Source: Paenibacillus mesophilus
GTDB lineage: Bacteria > Bacillota > Bacilli > Paenibacillales > NBRC-103111
Assembly (NCBI RefSeq): GCF_005938385.1
Contig: NZ_VCRA01000003.1
Location: 248,001 to 312,000, forward strand
DNA: 64,000 nt
Direction of reading: 5' to 3'
The translations under genes and the position numbers were made by a program. The notes under the pieces were generated by a model, which did not search any database, had not been told where the DNA came from, and saw only the letters and a list, made by a program, of their open reading frames with translations. Of this stretch, positions 36,753 through 45,309 are shown in pieces. How positions within the stretch are numbered: the first letter of the stretch is position 1; the number at the start of each line of letters is the position of its first letter.

Positions 36753-37745
36753 TTACAGCTTTACCCGGACGGAGGCTCCGCATTCGACCGACTCGTAAGC
36801 GGCTATAGCGACAGCCGCGGAGCGCAGCCCATCATCGCCCGTAATCGGAACATTCGTGCCCTTCCGGACCGCTTCTACGAAATCGTGTACCATATATCCC
36901 CCCATGCCGTCCCCCCAGTATGACCATTGCATTTTACCGAGCTCGTCGCTGTACAGCTCATTGACTTGCCCGAGCGCATTGACGTCGATCACGCCCTTCG
37001 TCCCGATTAGCCGCATCGTGACATCCCCGCCCGTCGGAAACGACTTGGCTCTGGACCAGCTCGGGTCGATTACCGCCGCTACGCCGTTCGCGAACTTGAC
37101 GTGAACGATGCCGGCATCGTCGATGCCAAGGCCTTCGTGAAACAGCGTACCGGCTTCGGCATATACTTCCTCCGGATCCGACCCCGTAAACCAATTCATC
37201 AAGTCCATCACATGAACCGTATGATCCAGAACCGCACCGCCCCCGGACAGCTCCTTCCGTATGAACCAGCGCCCCGGCATTCGTCCGCGGTTCGTTGCTT
37301 TAATGGCCATAATATCCCCGATTTCGCCGCGATCCACCGCTGCCTTCGCCTTTATGACGGCAGGTAAATACCGGCAAGGGAATGCGGTCATCAGCTGGAC
37401 GCCTTGCCGCTTGCACGACTCGATCATCCGTTTCATTTCGTCTACCTTTATGCCGAGCGGCTTCTCGCATAGCACATGCTTTCCGGCCGCTGCCGCATCC
37501 AACGTATATTTGGCGTGATACGAGTTCTCGGAACATATGACGACCGCATCGATATCCGTCTCCAGAAGACGCTTATGATCCTCATAGTAGGGAATGCCGC
37601 GGCTCTCTATAATCTTGTCTACCCGCTCCCGCTGGTCGTCGAATATACCCGCAATCTCCACCCCGAGAATCGCCGACAGTTCGTTCAAAATGCCGTTCGC
37701 ATGGGAATGGGCGAAGCTGATCATCCCGATCTTAACCGTCTTCAT
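36753..37745 (-). CDS. Gfo/Idh/MocA family oxidoreductase (cluster gene 3)
   Basis: 330 aa from ATG 37745 behind AAGGAGGGCGGAGTTGC. The start overlaps the stop of the preceding gene as ATGA. The N-terminus (KIGMISFAHSHANGILNEL) replaces the usual GxGxxG by a form seen in several sugar-acting members. Then KHVLCEKPLGIKVDEMKRM near 90, and GGGAVLDHTVHVMDLMNWFTG near 170, where Asp and His are the expected catalytic residues. Cofactor is probably NAD(P). It forms a tight pair with the following family member, likely two steps on one sugar or cyclitol. Confidence 0.9.
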   Translation of the reverse strand: MKTVKIGMISFAHSHANGILNELSAILGVEIAGIFDDQRERVDKIIESRGIPYYEDHKRLLETDIDAVVICSENSYHAKYTLDAAAAGKHVLCEKPLGIKVDEMKRMIESCKRQGVQLMTAFPCRYLPAVIKAKAAVDRGEIGDIMAIKATNRGRMPGRWFIRKELSGGGAVLDHTVHVMDLMNWFTGSDPEEVYAEAGTLFHEGLGIDDAGIVHVKFANGVAAVIDPSWSRAKSFPTGGDVTMRLIGTKGVIDVNALGQVNELYSDELGKMQWSYWGDGMGGYMVHDFVEAVRKGTNVPITGDDGLRSAAVAIAAYESVECGASVRVKL

Positions 37746-38767
37746 GCAACTCCGCCCTCCTTCGAGCCGTTCGGGTCGGCAATGGTCAATTTCACCGGCT
37801 GTCCGGTATTCGCCGATTCCAGAGCGGCGCAAGCGATCTCTACGGCTCTCCGCGCGTCGCCGACCGTCACGATCGGGTTCGTGCCCGTACGGATGCATCC
37901 GATGAAATGCTCGAGCTCCAACCTGTACGGATCCTTGTACATCGGACTTTGTGGAATTTCCACGCCTTCGGTTCCGGTTGTCTCGGTCAAGGCGCGATGG
38001 ACGGTAATCGATCTGGAGCTGGCGTTATCCGCACGCAAAATGCCGTTCTGCCCGGCGAACTCCACGGAAGTCGCGAAAGGGCCCGGGTATCCCCACATCG
38101 CTTCCAGGTTGGCGATCGCCCCGCTGTCGAACCTAAGCGTCGCGGTCGCATATTGCACACCAGGCGCCTTGCGCACGGATGCGAATACCGTATGCACCTC
38201 GCCGAGTACCGAACGCATGAAGTCGATATCGTGTATCATCAGATCGAACACGACTCCGCCGCTTTTCGATTCGTCCGCAAACCAGCTTCCCGAGGGCGGA
38301 TGAAGGCTGAAGCGCTTCGCGTGCGCCACCCCGATCTTCCCGATCGCCCCTGCTTGGGCGTGCTTGAGCAGGTTGGCATATTCGGGGAAAAACCGCAGAA
38401 CGTGTCCTGCGTATAAATGGACGCCGCTTTGCTCGCACGCTTCCGCCATCCGGTCCGCTTCCGCCGTCGATAAGGCTACGGGCTTCTCGCAGATGACGTG
38501 AATCCCTTTCCTGGCAGCCATAACGGCGTACGGTTCATGCAGATGGGTCGGCAGCGCGAGCACGACCGCATCCAGCCGGCCGCATCGCTCAAGCAGCAGC
38601 TCGCCGTTTGCGAACCATCGGGCGCCAAGCTTCTCAGCCTCCGCTTCGGCAGCAGGCGACGTACTGGATACGGCCGTCAGCCGAACCCCCTCCATGGCGG
38701 ACAAATGACGGGCAAACAGCTTGCCCATCGTTCCGAAGCCGATGACGGCAACCTGCATCGGTTCCAT
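37742..38767 (-). CDS. Gfo/Idh/MocA family oxidoreductase (cluster gene 2)
   Basis: 341 aa. Rossmann motif VAVIGFGTMGKLFARHLSAM with classical GxGxxG, HVICEKPVALSTAEADRMA near 95, and GGVVFDLMIHDIDFMRSVLG near 170 with Asp and His in the active-site helix. Start ATG 38767 follows GGGGGGAAACCAT, 16 bp after the ceramidase-like gene. Only modestly similar to its neighbour, so the two are not a recent duplication. Together they suggest an oxidation/reduction pair, such as transient ketone formation on a sugar. Confidence 0.9.
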   Translation of the reverse strand: MEPMQVAVIGFGTMGKLFARHLSAMEGVRLTAVSSTSPAAEAEAEKLGARWFANGELLLERCGRLDAVVLALPTHLHEPYAVMAARKGIHVICEKPVALSTAEADRMAEACEQSGVHLYAGHVLRFFPEYANLLKHAQAGAIGKIGVAHAKRFSLHPPSGSWFADESKSGGVVFDLMIHDIDFMRSVLGEVHTVFASVRKAPGVQYATATLRFDSGAIANLEAMWGYPGPFATSVEFAGQNGILRADNASSRSITVHRALTETTGTEGVEIPQSPMYKDPYRLELEHFIGCIRTGTNPIVTVGDARRAVEIACAALESANTGQPVKLTIADPNGSKEGGVA

Positions 38768-38783
38768 ATGGTTTCCCCCCTAA

Positions 38784-40070
38784 TTATCGGATCATCTCCG
38801 CCAGCTTGGCGCGAAGCGTCCCGTCTATACTTTCATCGAATCTTCCCGGCATATGGAAATAGTACGTGGACAACACCGGCTCATAGCCGCCGTATGCAAT
38901 TTGCTCCTTCGTCGGCACGTATCCGATCATTCCGTTCGTATAAGGAACCGGCAGTACCGCTCCCCCGGATAGTTCCTTGATCAGCAGCCCGTATTCGACT
39001 ACGACTTCCGCGTTCATCGTCAGCAAAGACAGCCCTTCGGCGATGTCGATCCGGTTCATTTCCAAAGTCAGGCTGGTCGGCCGCTCGTCCGGCTTGCCGA
39101 GCATTTCATGCGCCCATTCGTCATAGGGGGCTTCCCCCTTAGCCGCAATGCTTTCCAGCTGCTCCCGCGTCTCCAGCGGCTTCAAAGGCAGCGGCAGGCT
39201 GCATGCCTTTCCGTGAAGCATGACCGGCCTTATACGTTCCATCTTCGCGTTCAGGACACCGGTTACCGTGCCTGCAAGCTGTTCCCCGAAATAATCGATG
39301 ATGTCATAATCGTCGGTCAACTCGGCAGGGGCGCTCGATGTAAAAATATTGATGTCTCCGCAAGCGCCCTGAAGGAACATGCATACCGTCTCTCCGCCCA
39401 ACTGCTGCTCCAGCGTCTCCATCGCCTTCCCGGAAAACTCGGACGAGACGTAATTTTGGCTCGTCGTCACGGGATGGCAAGCGTAGTGGACAACGACCGC
39501 TTTCGTGGAGCCCGATCCGCTTTGGAAACGGACAACCGAAACTTCAGGGTCCATCGGCCCTTCCGTATTCGGCCCGCCATAGATGCGGCCATTTGCATAT
39601 TTGCGTCGCTGCACCCCGATATACGATAATGCCGCGCCCCGCTCAACGGTAACAGGCTCCGCATTCGCTTCGGCCGCAGCGATCGCTTCGACCAGCTTGC
39701 TCTCCAGGAAGTCGACGTATTCGGCGTCCGCTTTGCCGAGCAACCGATGAAACCGGAAGCTGGTCTGCGGACCGGAATGGCTGTGCGTGCCGTTCAGCAC
39801 GATCGACTCCGGCTCGAGCCCCCACTTCTCGCGCAGCTTAGTCCGGATATGTGGCATCCGGTCCGAACCCCACCATAGCAAATCGGCGGACACGATGACC
39901 GCATTGCGTACGCCCCCGTCGTCCTGCCGCTGGCGCAAGTAAAGCGCCCTCAAGTAAATGCGGCTGCGAATCCCTTCATAGGGCATATTTTGCCTGACCG
40001 CAAAGCCTGCCAGCGGCACCGCTTTCTCGGGCGTAATATCGACTTTGGCGCATCCGAGCTCCAAATTCAT
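38784..40070 (-). CDS. Neutral/alkaline ceramidase-like protein
   Basis: 428 aa without a signal peptide. The N-terminus (GCAKVDITPEKAVPLAGFA) and ESIVLNGTHSHSGPQTS, with the zinc His pair, match the N-terminal domain of neutral/alkaline ceramidases. Further blocks are VHYACHPVTTS (third His) and LQGACGDINIF. The C-terminal immunoglobulin-like domain of true ceramidases is missing and the protein appears cytoplasmic, so a lipid substrate is doubtful. Such stand-alone domains often lie with sugar oxidoreductases, as here, and may hydrolyse an amide of a sugar derivative. First gene of the cluster. Confidence 0.82.
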   Translation of the reverse strand: MNLELGCAKVDITPEKAVPLAGFAVRQNMPYEGIRSRIYLRALYLRQRQDDGGVRNAVIVSADLLWWGSDRMPHIRTKLREKWGLEPESIVLNGTHSHSGPQTSFRFHRLLGKADAEYVDFLESKLVEAIAAAEANAEPVTVERGAALSYIGVQRRKYANGRIYGGPNTEGPMDPEVSVVRFQSGSGSTKAVVVHYACHPVTTSQNYVSSEFSGKAMETLEQQLGGETVCMFLQGACGDINIFTSSAPAELTDDYDIIDYFGEQLAGTVTGVLNAKMERIRPVMLHGKACSLPLPLKPLETREQLESIAAKGEAPYDEWAHEMLGKPDERPTSLTLEMNRIDIAEGLSLLTMNAEVVVEYGLLIKELSGGAVLPVPYTNGMIGYVPTKEQIAYGGYEPVLSTYYFHMPGRFDESIDGTLRAKLAEMIR

Positions 40071-40183
40071 GTTGTACTCCCTCCTCTTGACTTTCGTTCC
40101 CGTGATCTATGTTACCGGACGTACTTGCCGGATACATGCCATTTCGATAAGGAGACTGGACATTTTATGATTGATTGAAATAA

Positions 40184-40253
40184 CCCCAGAAGTGGAGCCT
40201 CTCTTCGAAGCTTATTCCAATTCCTTTGCGGGGAACCCGAAATTTATAAACTC
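40184..40253. repeat. Intergenic repeat family, copy B
   Basis: 70 bp, about 87% identical without gaps to copy C (57987-58056). Conserved blocks are AGTGGAGCCT, CTTCGAAGCTTATTCC and AATTTATAAACTC. In both copies B and C it lies just before a hairpin terminator. Confidence 0.8.
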
Positions 40254-40262
40254 TATATAGGT

Positions 40263-40295
40263 AAAAAACGGCCGCAGGATCACTCCCGCAGCCGT
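40263..40295 (-). terminator. Terminator after the sugar-binding lipoprotein gene
   Basis: AACGGCTGCGGG and CCTGCGGCCGTT pair on the minus strand, followed by six T residues. Confidence 0.85.
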
Positions 40296-40314
40296 TCTAT
40301 GCCTCGGACTTGCA

Positions 40315-41949
40315 TCAGTCCGATTTAAACGTAATTTTTCTGCCCAGTGCGGTCGTCGTCTGCTCCGCGTACGCATCGAAGATCGCTTTCGCCTTATACT
40401 TGTTTAGCAGCTCATCCAAATATTTCGGCCAGTTCGAGGAATCTTTCTCGTCGAACAGCACTTTGATTTGCAGCGCACGCATTTCTTTACGGTAAGCCCC
40501 GATGTCGAGCCCTGTCGGAGGCGCCACGTTCGTGCCCAGCTCGTAGAACTTCAGCTTCTTGAATGCTTCGAGAATGGCGCGGTCATGATCCGTCTCGCGC
40601 GGATCGACGATTTGCAGGCCGATGGCCGCAGGATCTTTGGCGTTATACGAGAAGACGCTGCCCCAAACTTCCGTAAAGTTTCCGTTCGAGACGATATCTT
40701 TCTGGATCGCCTCGGGAATAAGCGTAATTTTGTTGCCTTCTTTCTTGTAGTGGACGCCTTCCTTCCCGAAGTTCGCCAGCAGGTAGCCTTCCGGGCTCGC
40801 CAGCCACTCGAGAATTTCGATCGTGCGCTTCGCCTTCGCTTCCGATGTCTTGGCGTTAATCAGGAACGGCACTCCCGGAAGCGGGGAATACGTGACCGGC
40901 ACGTCGCCCGCAATGTGGAACGCTTCAAACGTCGCATTGGTATTGCCCGTAACTTCGCGCGTCTTCTTCTGGACGCTGTTGTTCGAATTCTCGAAGGCGA
41001 TATCGCGGGTGCCGCCGAAGAAAATGCCGACTTTGCCCTGCTGGACTTTATTGATGTTCTCGCCCGCCTTGTTCAGGAACCAATCCGGGTCGATGATTTT
41101 CATCTCCAGCGTTTTGCGGATGTCGTCGATCACCTTCGCGGTGCGCAAGTTCGTGCCGCTGTCGATCAGGTTGTTGTTTTTATCGATATAGAAGCCCGGA
41201 GTCAAGCCGTTTTTGAACCATTCGGGCATATCGTTCGGAATCGTCGTCCCGGAGCCCGTCGTCGTATAGCCGTACGTATCGTTTTTGCCGTTGCCGTCCG
41301 GATCGTTGAACGTGAACGCTTTCATGACGGCGATCATTTCGTCATAGTTGGTCGGAACTTTCAGCTTCAGGCTCGGGTCCTTTTTGTTAAGCGCATCGAT
41401 CCAGTCTTTCCGGACGTAATAGGTGCCGTAATAGTTTTTCGGAAACGGAACGGGAGCCCTCTTGAATACGCCCTGCACCTGGTAACGCTTCAGTTCTTCG
41501 GGAGTGACCCATTTGAAATAGTTCGGCATATTTTGCGGAGTTACATATTTGCTTAGATCGGCAACTACGTTGTCCATAATGTAGCCGTTGGATTTGGCTC
41601 CGTCCGCGTGGAACATGTCCGGGGCGTTGCCGGCTGCAAGGAGCAGGTTCAGCTTGTTCGAGAACTCCTCGCCCATCGCCATGTAATCGAGCTTCAGTTC
41701 GACGTTGAATTTTTCCTCGATCGTCTTCTTGATAAAGTCTTTGTCTCCGCTCGGCAAGTTCGAGCTGTTCGTTGGAACCGCTGTCATCCAATACAGCGAA
41801 AGCTTCTCTTTTTTCTGCTCCCCGGATTTCGACGGGTCTGTGGAGCTGCCGGAGTCGGAGGATGGCTTTTGTTCGGCTTTGCCGCAGGCGCTTAGTACGA
41901 GAGCCGCAGCGACGGTTAGGACTGCCAATTGTTTAAATTGCTTTTTCAA
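40315..41949 (-). CDS. Extracellular solute-binding lipoprotein (large, LipO type)
   Basis: 544 aa. Lipobox VLSAC (Cys22) and a Ser/Lys-rich linker. This is the long cluster of family-1 binding proteins common in Paenibacillus (LipO/YtcQ type), which bring oligosaccharides to ABC permeases. Blocks such as APDMFHADG, GKVGIFFGGTRDIAF and PGVPFLINAKTSEAKAKRTIEILEWLASPEGYLL fit. No permease or ATPase gene is adjacent, so it is an orphan and must use a transporter elsewhere. Two TATACATG-type sites lie upstream. Start ATG 41949 follows GGGAGGTCAACGT. Confidence 0.88.
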   Translation of the reverse strand: MKKQFKQLAVLTVAAALVLSACGKAEQKPSSDSGSSTDPSKSGEQKKEKLSLYWMTAVPTNSSNLPSGDKDFIKKTIEEKFNVELKLDYMAMGEEFSNKLNLLLAAGNAPDMFHADGAKSNGYIMDNVVADLSKYVTPQNMPNYFKWVTPEELKRYQVQGVFKRAPVPFPKNYYGTYYVRKDWIDALNKKDPSLKLKVPTNYDEMIAVMKAFTFNDPDGNGKNDTYGYTTTGSGTTIPNDMPEWFKNGLTPGFYIDKNNNLIDSGTNLRTAKVIDDIRKTLEMKIIDPDWFLNKAGENINKVQQGKVGIFFGGTRDIAFENSNNSVQKKTREVTGNTNATFEAFHIAGDVPVTYSPLPGVPFLINAKTSEAKAKRTIEILEWLASPEGYLLANFGKEGVHYKKEGNKITLIPEAIQKDIVSNGNFTEVWGSVFSYNAKDPAAIGLQIVDPRETDHDRAILEAFKKLKFYELGTNVAPPTGLDIGAYRKEMRALQIKVLFDEKDSSNWPKYLDELLNKYKAKAIFDAYAEQTTTALGRKITFKSD

Positions 41950-42202
41950 TACGTTGACCTCCCAGGTGTCTGAAGTGGATAATACGAACGCGTAAACCCT
42001 CTTTCATGAACCGCTTACAAATGAGTCGCAAATTCACCTCCGGGCCGTAGTAAGTCCTACATGCGTGCGTAATATCTGTATAAGACATGTATACAACCTA
42101 GCAAGGCTACCTCTATAATATAAAGATTTATGCGGCATTCGTCCATCTACAATAATTTGCAATGCAAGCCGAATCGCACGAGAGGTTCAAACTAAGCTGT
42201 AT

Positions 42203-42214
42203 TATACATGTATA
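42203..42214. promoter_or_regulatory. Palindromic TATACATGTATA operator candidate
   Basis: Perfect 12-bp palindrome. A related site in the opposite sense (TTGTATACATGTC on the minus strand, 42097-42084) lies nearer the gene. The pair, both containing TATACATG, resembles operators of GntR-family sugar regulators. Confidence 0.45.
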
Positions 42215-42450
42215 TATTACAATTGTTTGCCCGATTTGAAAAGAGAAATTTTACGCGATCCGGCAAAATGAACCGTACATTCAAGCATGCCGCCGTCTGC
42301 ATCACTTTGAAGAACCACTGTGCCGGCTTATGAACGAACTGGCTCGAATTGTCGTTACCATACGTTCGGGGCTGGATAAATCCGTTGCCAATCGATCTTG
42401 CAACCGATCATCTCCGGCCGCTTGTCCAAAGTGGTGGTGTAAGAAAGAGA

Positions 42451-42509
42451 GAGACTGTCGATATGCCAGCGAGCGAAGCCCGCAATGAAGTCTTGTAACC
42501 GACAGTCTC
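42451..42509. repeat. 59-bp element with GAGACTGTCG inverted ends
   Basis: GAGACTGTCG (42451-42460) and CGACAGTCTC (42500-42509) are perfect inverted repeats. The first 12 bases, GAGACTGTCGAT, equal the terminal repeat of the element at 45315-45507. Because a T/C-rich run follows on the minus strand, it could also end transcription of the GDSL gene 105 bp upstream. Confidence 0.55.
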
Positions 42510-42613
42510 CATCGTGGAGTGAATAATAACCTGTATGATAGTTGTTTTATATTTTAACTATACCAAATGACGGATTGTTCGTGCAATAGGCCAAATGTTT
42601 ACATGGCCTGGAA

Positions 42614-43702
42614 TCAGAAGGCGAAACGGCTTCCCATACACGCACGGACGGTGGAAAAGCCCGAATGCGGCGCTTTATTATATGCCTCGTTTATACGGAG
42701 CTCGACAACGATCCGATCCCCGTCCAATTTGATCGGCACATAGACGGACGGTTCGTCGGCAAGCTTAGTCTCCATATGTAAAGGTGCTTCCGCTCCCCCA
42801 TCCGAACCTCCATATTCGATAAAATCCAAGGAGACTTGTTCCGCCCTGCCGAATCCGGCAAGCGGAGCATCATAATCGATTATGGCTTCCAGAACAAGAC
42901 CGCGAAAAACGAGCGGCAGACCGTGCCACTGGGCAGCGTAATGATAAGCGAGCGATTGAAAGCCCGAACGGGACGGATGTACATCATCCGCGAACAACGC
43001 CGGATTGACTCCATATCCGCGGCTGCGATCAATGGACCACTCGTAATAGTCGACTACGGTCGCCCCGTAGCTCGGCAGCTTGTCATGCATCCAACGGTTC
43101 ATCCGGATAATCTGATCGCGAAATTCCGGCGTAGCCGCATTATGTTCGCCCATATCGGAAAATATACAAATAATGCCGCGCTTTGCCGCGTCTTCCGCCA
43201 TCTTCAGCAAATGCTCTTGAATAAAAGCATCCTGCTTGCCTTGAAACACGTCGTTGATTCCGGCGACGATAAACACGGCATACGCTTGTCCCGGTAAAGT
43301 CCTGTCGCCTCTGGCATCCGCGGGGTCGAACGTCTCGCCCAGAACGTCGCGTTTCCACCTCGCCCAAATCTGGTCCGTCCGTTGGCCGCCGACACCGTGG
43401 TTGTACCAGTGCATGCCGGTAATGGTGCCGAACTCGTAGGAAAGCTGTCCGGGCTTATTCCGATGATTCGCATCGAAGCCGGGGGCGCCCTCTTTCCTTA
43501 GACGGCCGTGCGTTTGCGGGACGCCTTCACTGATACTGTCGCCGATCACAACGCCGAACGGCAGAGTGAAACGGATTGCCTCACGGCCACCGTCGCTTCC
43601 CGCTGCGGGTGTAACCGGTACTGTAAAGCCGTTCATCCGGGCCGAATGTTCGCTGATCAGCCCGGTGCGGTGAGTGGACGGCAATGTAACGATTCGATTC
43701 AA
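42614..43702 (-). CDS. SGNH/GDSL hydrolase family protein
   Basis: 362 aa, no signal peptide. Block I is FGVVIGDSISEGVPQ (nucleophile Ser near 56), block III FIVAGINDVFQ (Gly/Asn) and block V LFADDVHPSRSGFQ (Asp and His). This is a serine esterase or deacylase, often acting on acetylated sugars. The last ~90 residues after the hydrolase core form an extra beta-rich segment of unknown role. Start ATG 43702 has GAAGGGAGAAG upstream. It is 101 bp after gapB on the same strand. Confidence 0.85.
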   Translation of the reverse strand: MNRIVTLPSTHRTGLISEHSARMNGFTVPVTPAAGSDGGREAIRFTLPFGVVIGDSISEGVPQTHGRLRKEGAPGFDANHRNKPGQLSYEFGTITGMHWYNHGVGGQRTDQIWARWKRDVLGETFDPADARGDRTLPGQAYAVFIVAGINDVFQGKQDAFIQEHLLKMAEDAAKRGIICIFSDMGEHNAATPEFRDQIIRMNRWMHDKLPSYGATVVDYYEWSIDRSRGYGVNPALFADDVHPSRSGFQSLAYHYAAQWHGLPLVFRGLVLEAIIDYDAPLAGFGRAEQVSLDFIEYGGSDGGAEAPLHMETKLADEPSVYVPIKLDGDRIVVELRINEAYNKAPHSGFSTVRACMGSRFAF

Positions 43703-43802
43703 AACGGTCTTCTCCCTTCCTATAGTGCGTATTCTTACTCATCGTAGCCGATAAACGCGCGGAAGGGTAGACCGTGATTTATTATGGCCGGACGATCCTT
43801 GA

Positions 43803-44837
43803 CTAAATTGCGGCTTGAACGACCGGATGCGACCGCGAACAACGCTCCGTCATAAGCGCGGCGTCGATAACCCGGCACGCATAGCCCCATTCGTTGTCGT
43901 ACCACGCGAGAAGCTTCATTTGATTTCCGGCCGCAGCGAGCGACAGCCCGTCGATTGTCGCGGATTTGTCGCACCCGATATAATCGGCCGAAACGAGCGG
44001 TTCTTCACTCCAGTCGACGTAAGGAGCGAACGGGCGGCTTGCCGCCGCCGCCTTCAGAGCCGCCGCCGCCGCTTCCCGGCTCACCGAATCTCCGAGCTCG
44101 ACCGTAATGTCGGCCAGCGATACGTTCGGTACGGGAACGCGCAGCGATACCCCCTCGACTACCGGGGCAAGATGCGGCAGAACGCCGGACAGCGCTTTGC
44201 CTATGCCGGTCGTCGTCGGTACGATCGATTGCCCGCACGCTCTGGCGCGGCGCAAATCTTTATGCGGATTGTCCAGATGATTCTGATCGTTCGTGTACGC
44301 GTGTACGGTCGTAACCCATGCCCTTATTACCCCGAACTGCTCGTCAAGCATGCGCAGCACCGGAGCGACGCAGTTTGTCGTGCAGGAAGCGGCGGAAATG
44401 ATCCGGTGATGGTCCGGGTCGTACAAATGATCGTTCGCCCCCATCACGACGGTCAAGTCCATATTTTTGCCGGGGGCGGTAATGACTACCCGTTCGGCTC
44501 CGCCCTTCAAATGTTTAGCGGCGCCTTCGCGGTCGGTAAATTTGCCGGTAGCGTCCATGACGAGGTCTACCCCCAACTCTTTCCAAGGGATCGAGCCCGG
44601 GTCCCGCTCCGCGATCACTTTTATCGTCTTCCCATTGATAATCAAGTTCCCGTTATCCGTCGCTATGTCGGCATTCCAACGTCCATGAACAGTATCATAT
44701 TTCAGCAAATGTGCAATGGATTCTACCGGGTGGGACGCATTCACGACTCTAATATCCAAATTCCCCTCGTCGATAGCGCGGCGGATCAGCAATCGTCCGA
44801 TTCTTCCAAGTCCGTTTATGCCAGCTCCCATTGTCAT
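43803..44837 (-). CDS. gapB: Glyceraldehyde-3-phosphate dehydrogenase, GapB type
   Basis: 344 aa. Catalytic Cys152 in SAASCTTNC. The coenzyme region reads RVVNASHPVESIAHLLKYDTVHGRW: Asn-Ala-Ser where the glycolytic enzyme has Asn-Asp, and KYDTVHGR, both features of the NADP-preferring gluconeogenic GapB of B. subtilis. LRRARACGQSIVPTTTG and LAWYDNEWGYACRV complete the match. The C-terminus is about 10 residues longer than GapA. Start ATG 44837 is 6 nt after GGGAGGA. Its promoter region has an 18-bp palindrome and a CcpN-like site, fitting repression by the ccpN product encoded in this window. Confidence 0.9.
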   Translation of the reverse strand: MTMGAGINGLGRIGRLLIRRAIDEGNLDIRVVNASHPVESIAHLLKYDTVHGRWNADIATDNGNLIINGKTIKVIAERDPGSIPWKELGVDLVMDATGKFTDREGAAKHLKGGAERVVITAPGKNMDLTVVMGANDHLYDPDHHRIISAASCTTNCVAPVLRMLDEQFGVIRAWVTTVHAYTNDQNHLDNPHKDLRRARACGQSIVPTTTGIGKALSGVLPHLAPVVEGVSLRVPVPNVSLADITVELGDSVSREAAAAALKAAAASRPFAPYVDWSEEPLVSADYIGCDKSATIDGLSLAAAGNQMKLLAWYDNEWGYACRVIDAALMTERCSRSHPVVQAAI

Positions 44838-44878
44838 ATAAAATCCTCCCTCGGCATGATTTGAAGTTTATATTACGT

Positions 44879-44901
44879 ACTATAACACAATTTATTGTGT
44901 T
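44879..44901. promoter_or_regulatory. Operator candidates of gapB: CcpN-like site and 18-bp palindrome
   Basis: On the minus strand TGTGTTATAGT (44889-44879) fits the CcpN site TRTGHYATAYW at 10 of 11 positions. It partly overlaps the palindrome AACACAATTTATTGTGTT (44884-44901), whose arms match perfectly. A -10-like TATAGT lies within, so binding here would block transcription. Confidence 0.55.
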
Positions 44902-45309
44902 TTAAATAGGTTTTTTGTGTATTTATTATGTACTAAATGAATTAATACGTCATATTAATGAAGAAGCTGCGCGTTTCCTAGGCAAGCATGCAGGGATAGT
45001 GGCAAAATGTCCTTATGGCGAGGAAATGATATTTATGGTAACAGCACGCCCTTTTTACGTACTACCTTCCACTTTATACCTCTTCAATCGGTCTCTTTGC
45101 GGTTCAGCCCCCTATACTCGAACGGCCCGGACCCACTAAATGGAATACCTACAGTATATGTAACAAAAAAGAGCAAATAACGAGCCATAACGGGGAAACC
45201 TACAGCTAATTTCGCCATTATCGGCCCAAATAAGGAAATTTGATAAAAAATACTGTAGGTTTTCCAGTTAACTACCCGAGGAAGCAAAGAAATCGAAATA
45301 ATAACGGCA
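44902..45309. repeat. AT-rich gap with CCTACAGTAT inverted repeats
   Basis: CCTACAGTAT (45148-45157) and ATACTGTAGG (45250-45259) are perfect inverted repeats about 90 bp apart; AACCTACAG appears again near 45192. The layout resembles the other multi-hairpin intergenic arrays of this window. A 67-codon minus-strand frame (45084-45287) crosses it but has no ribosome site and looks like a product of the repeats. Confidence 0.5.

Larger units (their letters stand above)
41950..42613. other. Long leader region of the binding-protein gene
   Basis: 664 bp without a credible gene. It holds GACATGTATACAAC (42084-42097) and the perfect 12-bp palindrome TATACATGTATA (42203-42214), 110-120 bp apart, and the short inverted-repeat element at 42451-42509. 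A cre-like half site is seen near 42007-42020 but is too incomplete to call. Confidence 0.5.

Noticed and set aside
42007..42020. cre-like sequence in the leader of the sugar-binding lipoprotein
   Set aside because: Only the CCGCTTACA half fits; the other half does not match the CcpA consensus.
45084..45287. 67-codon minus-strand frame in the gap after gapB
   Set aside because: It spans the CCTACAGTAT inverted repeats and has no ribosome site; probably repeat-derived.
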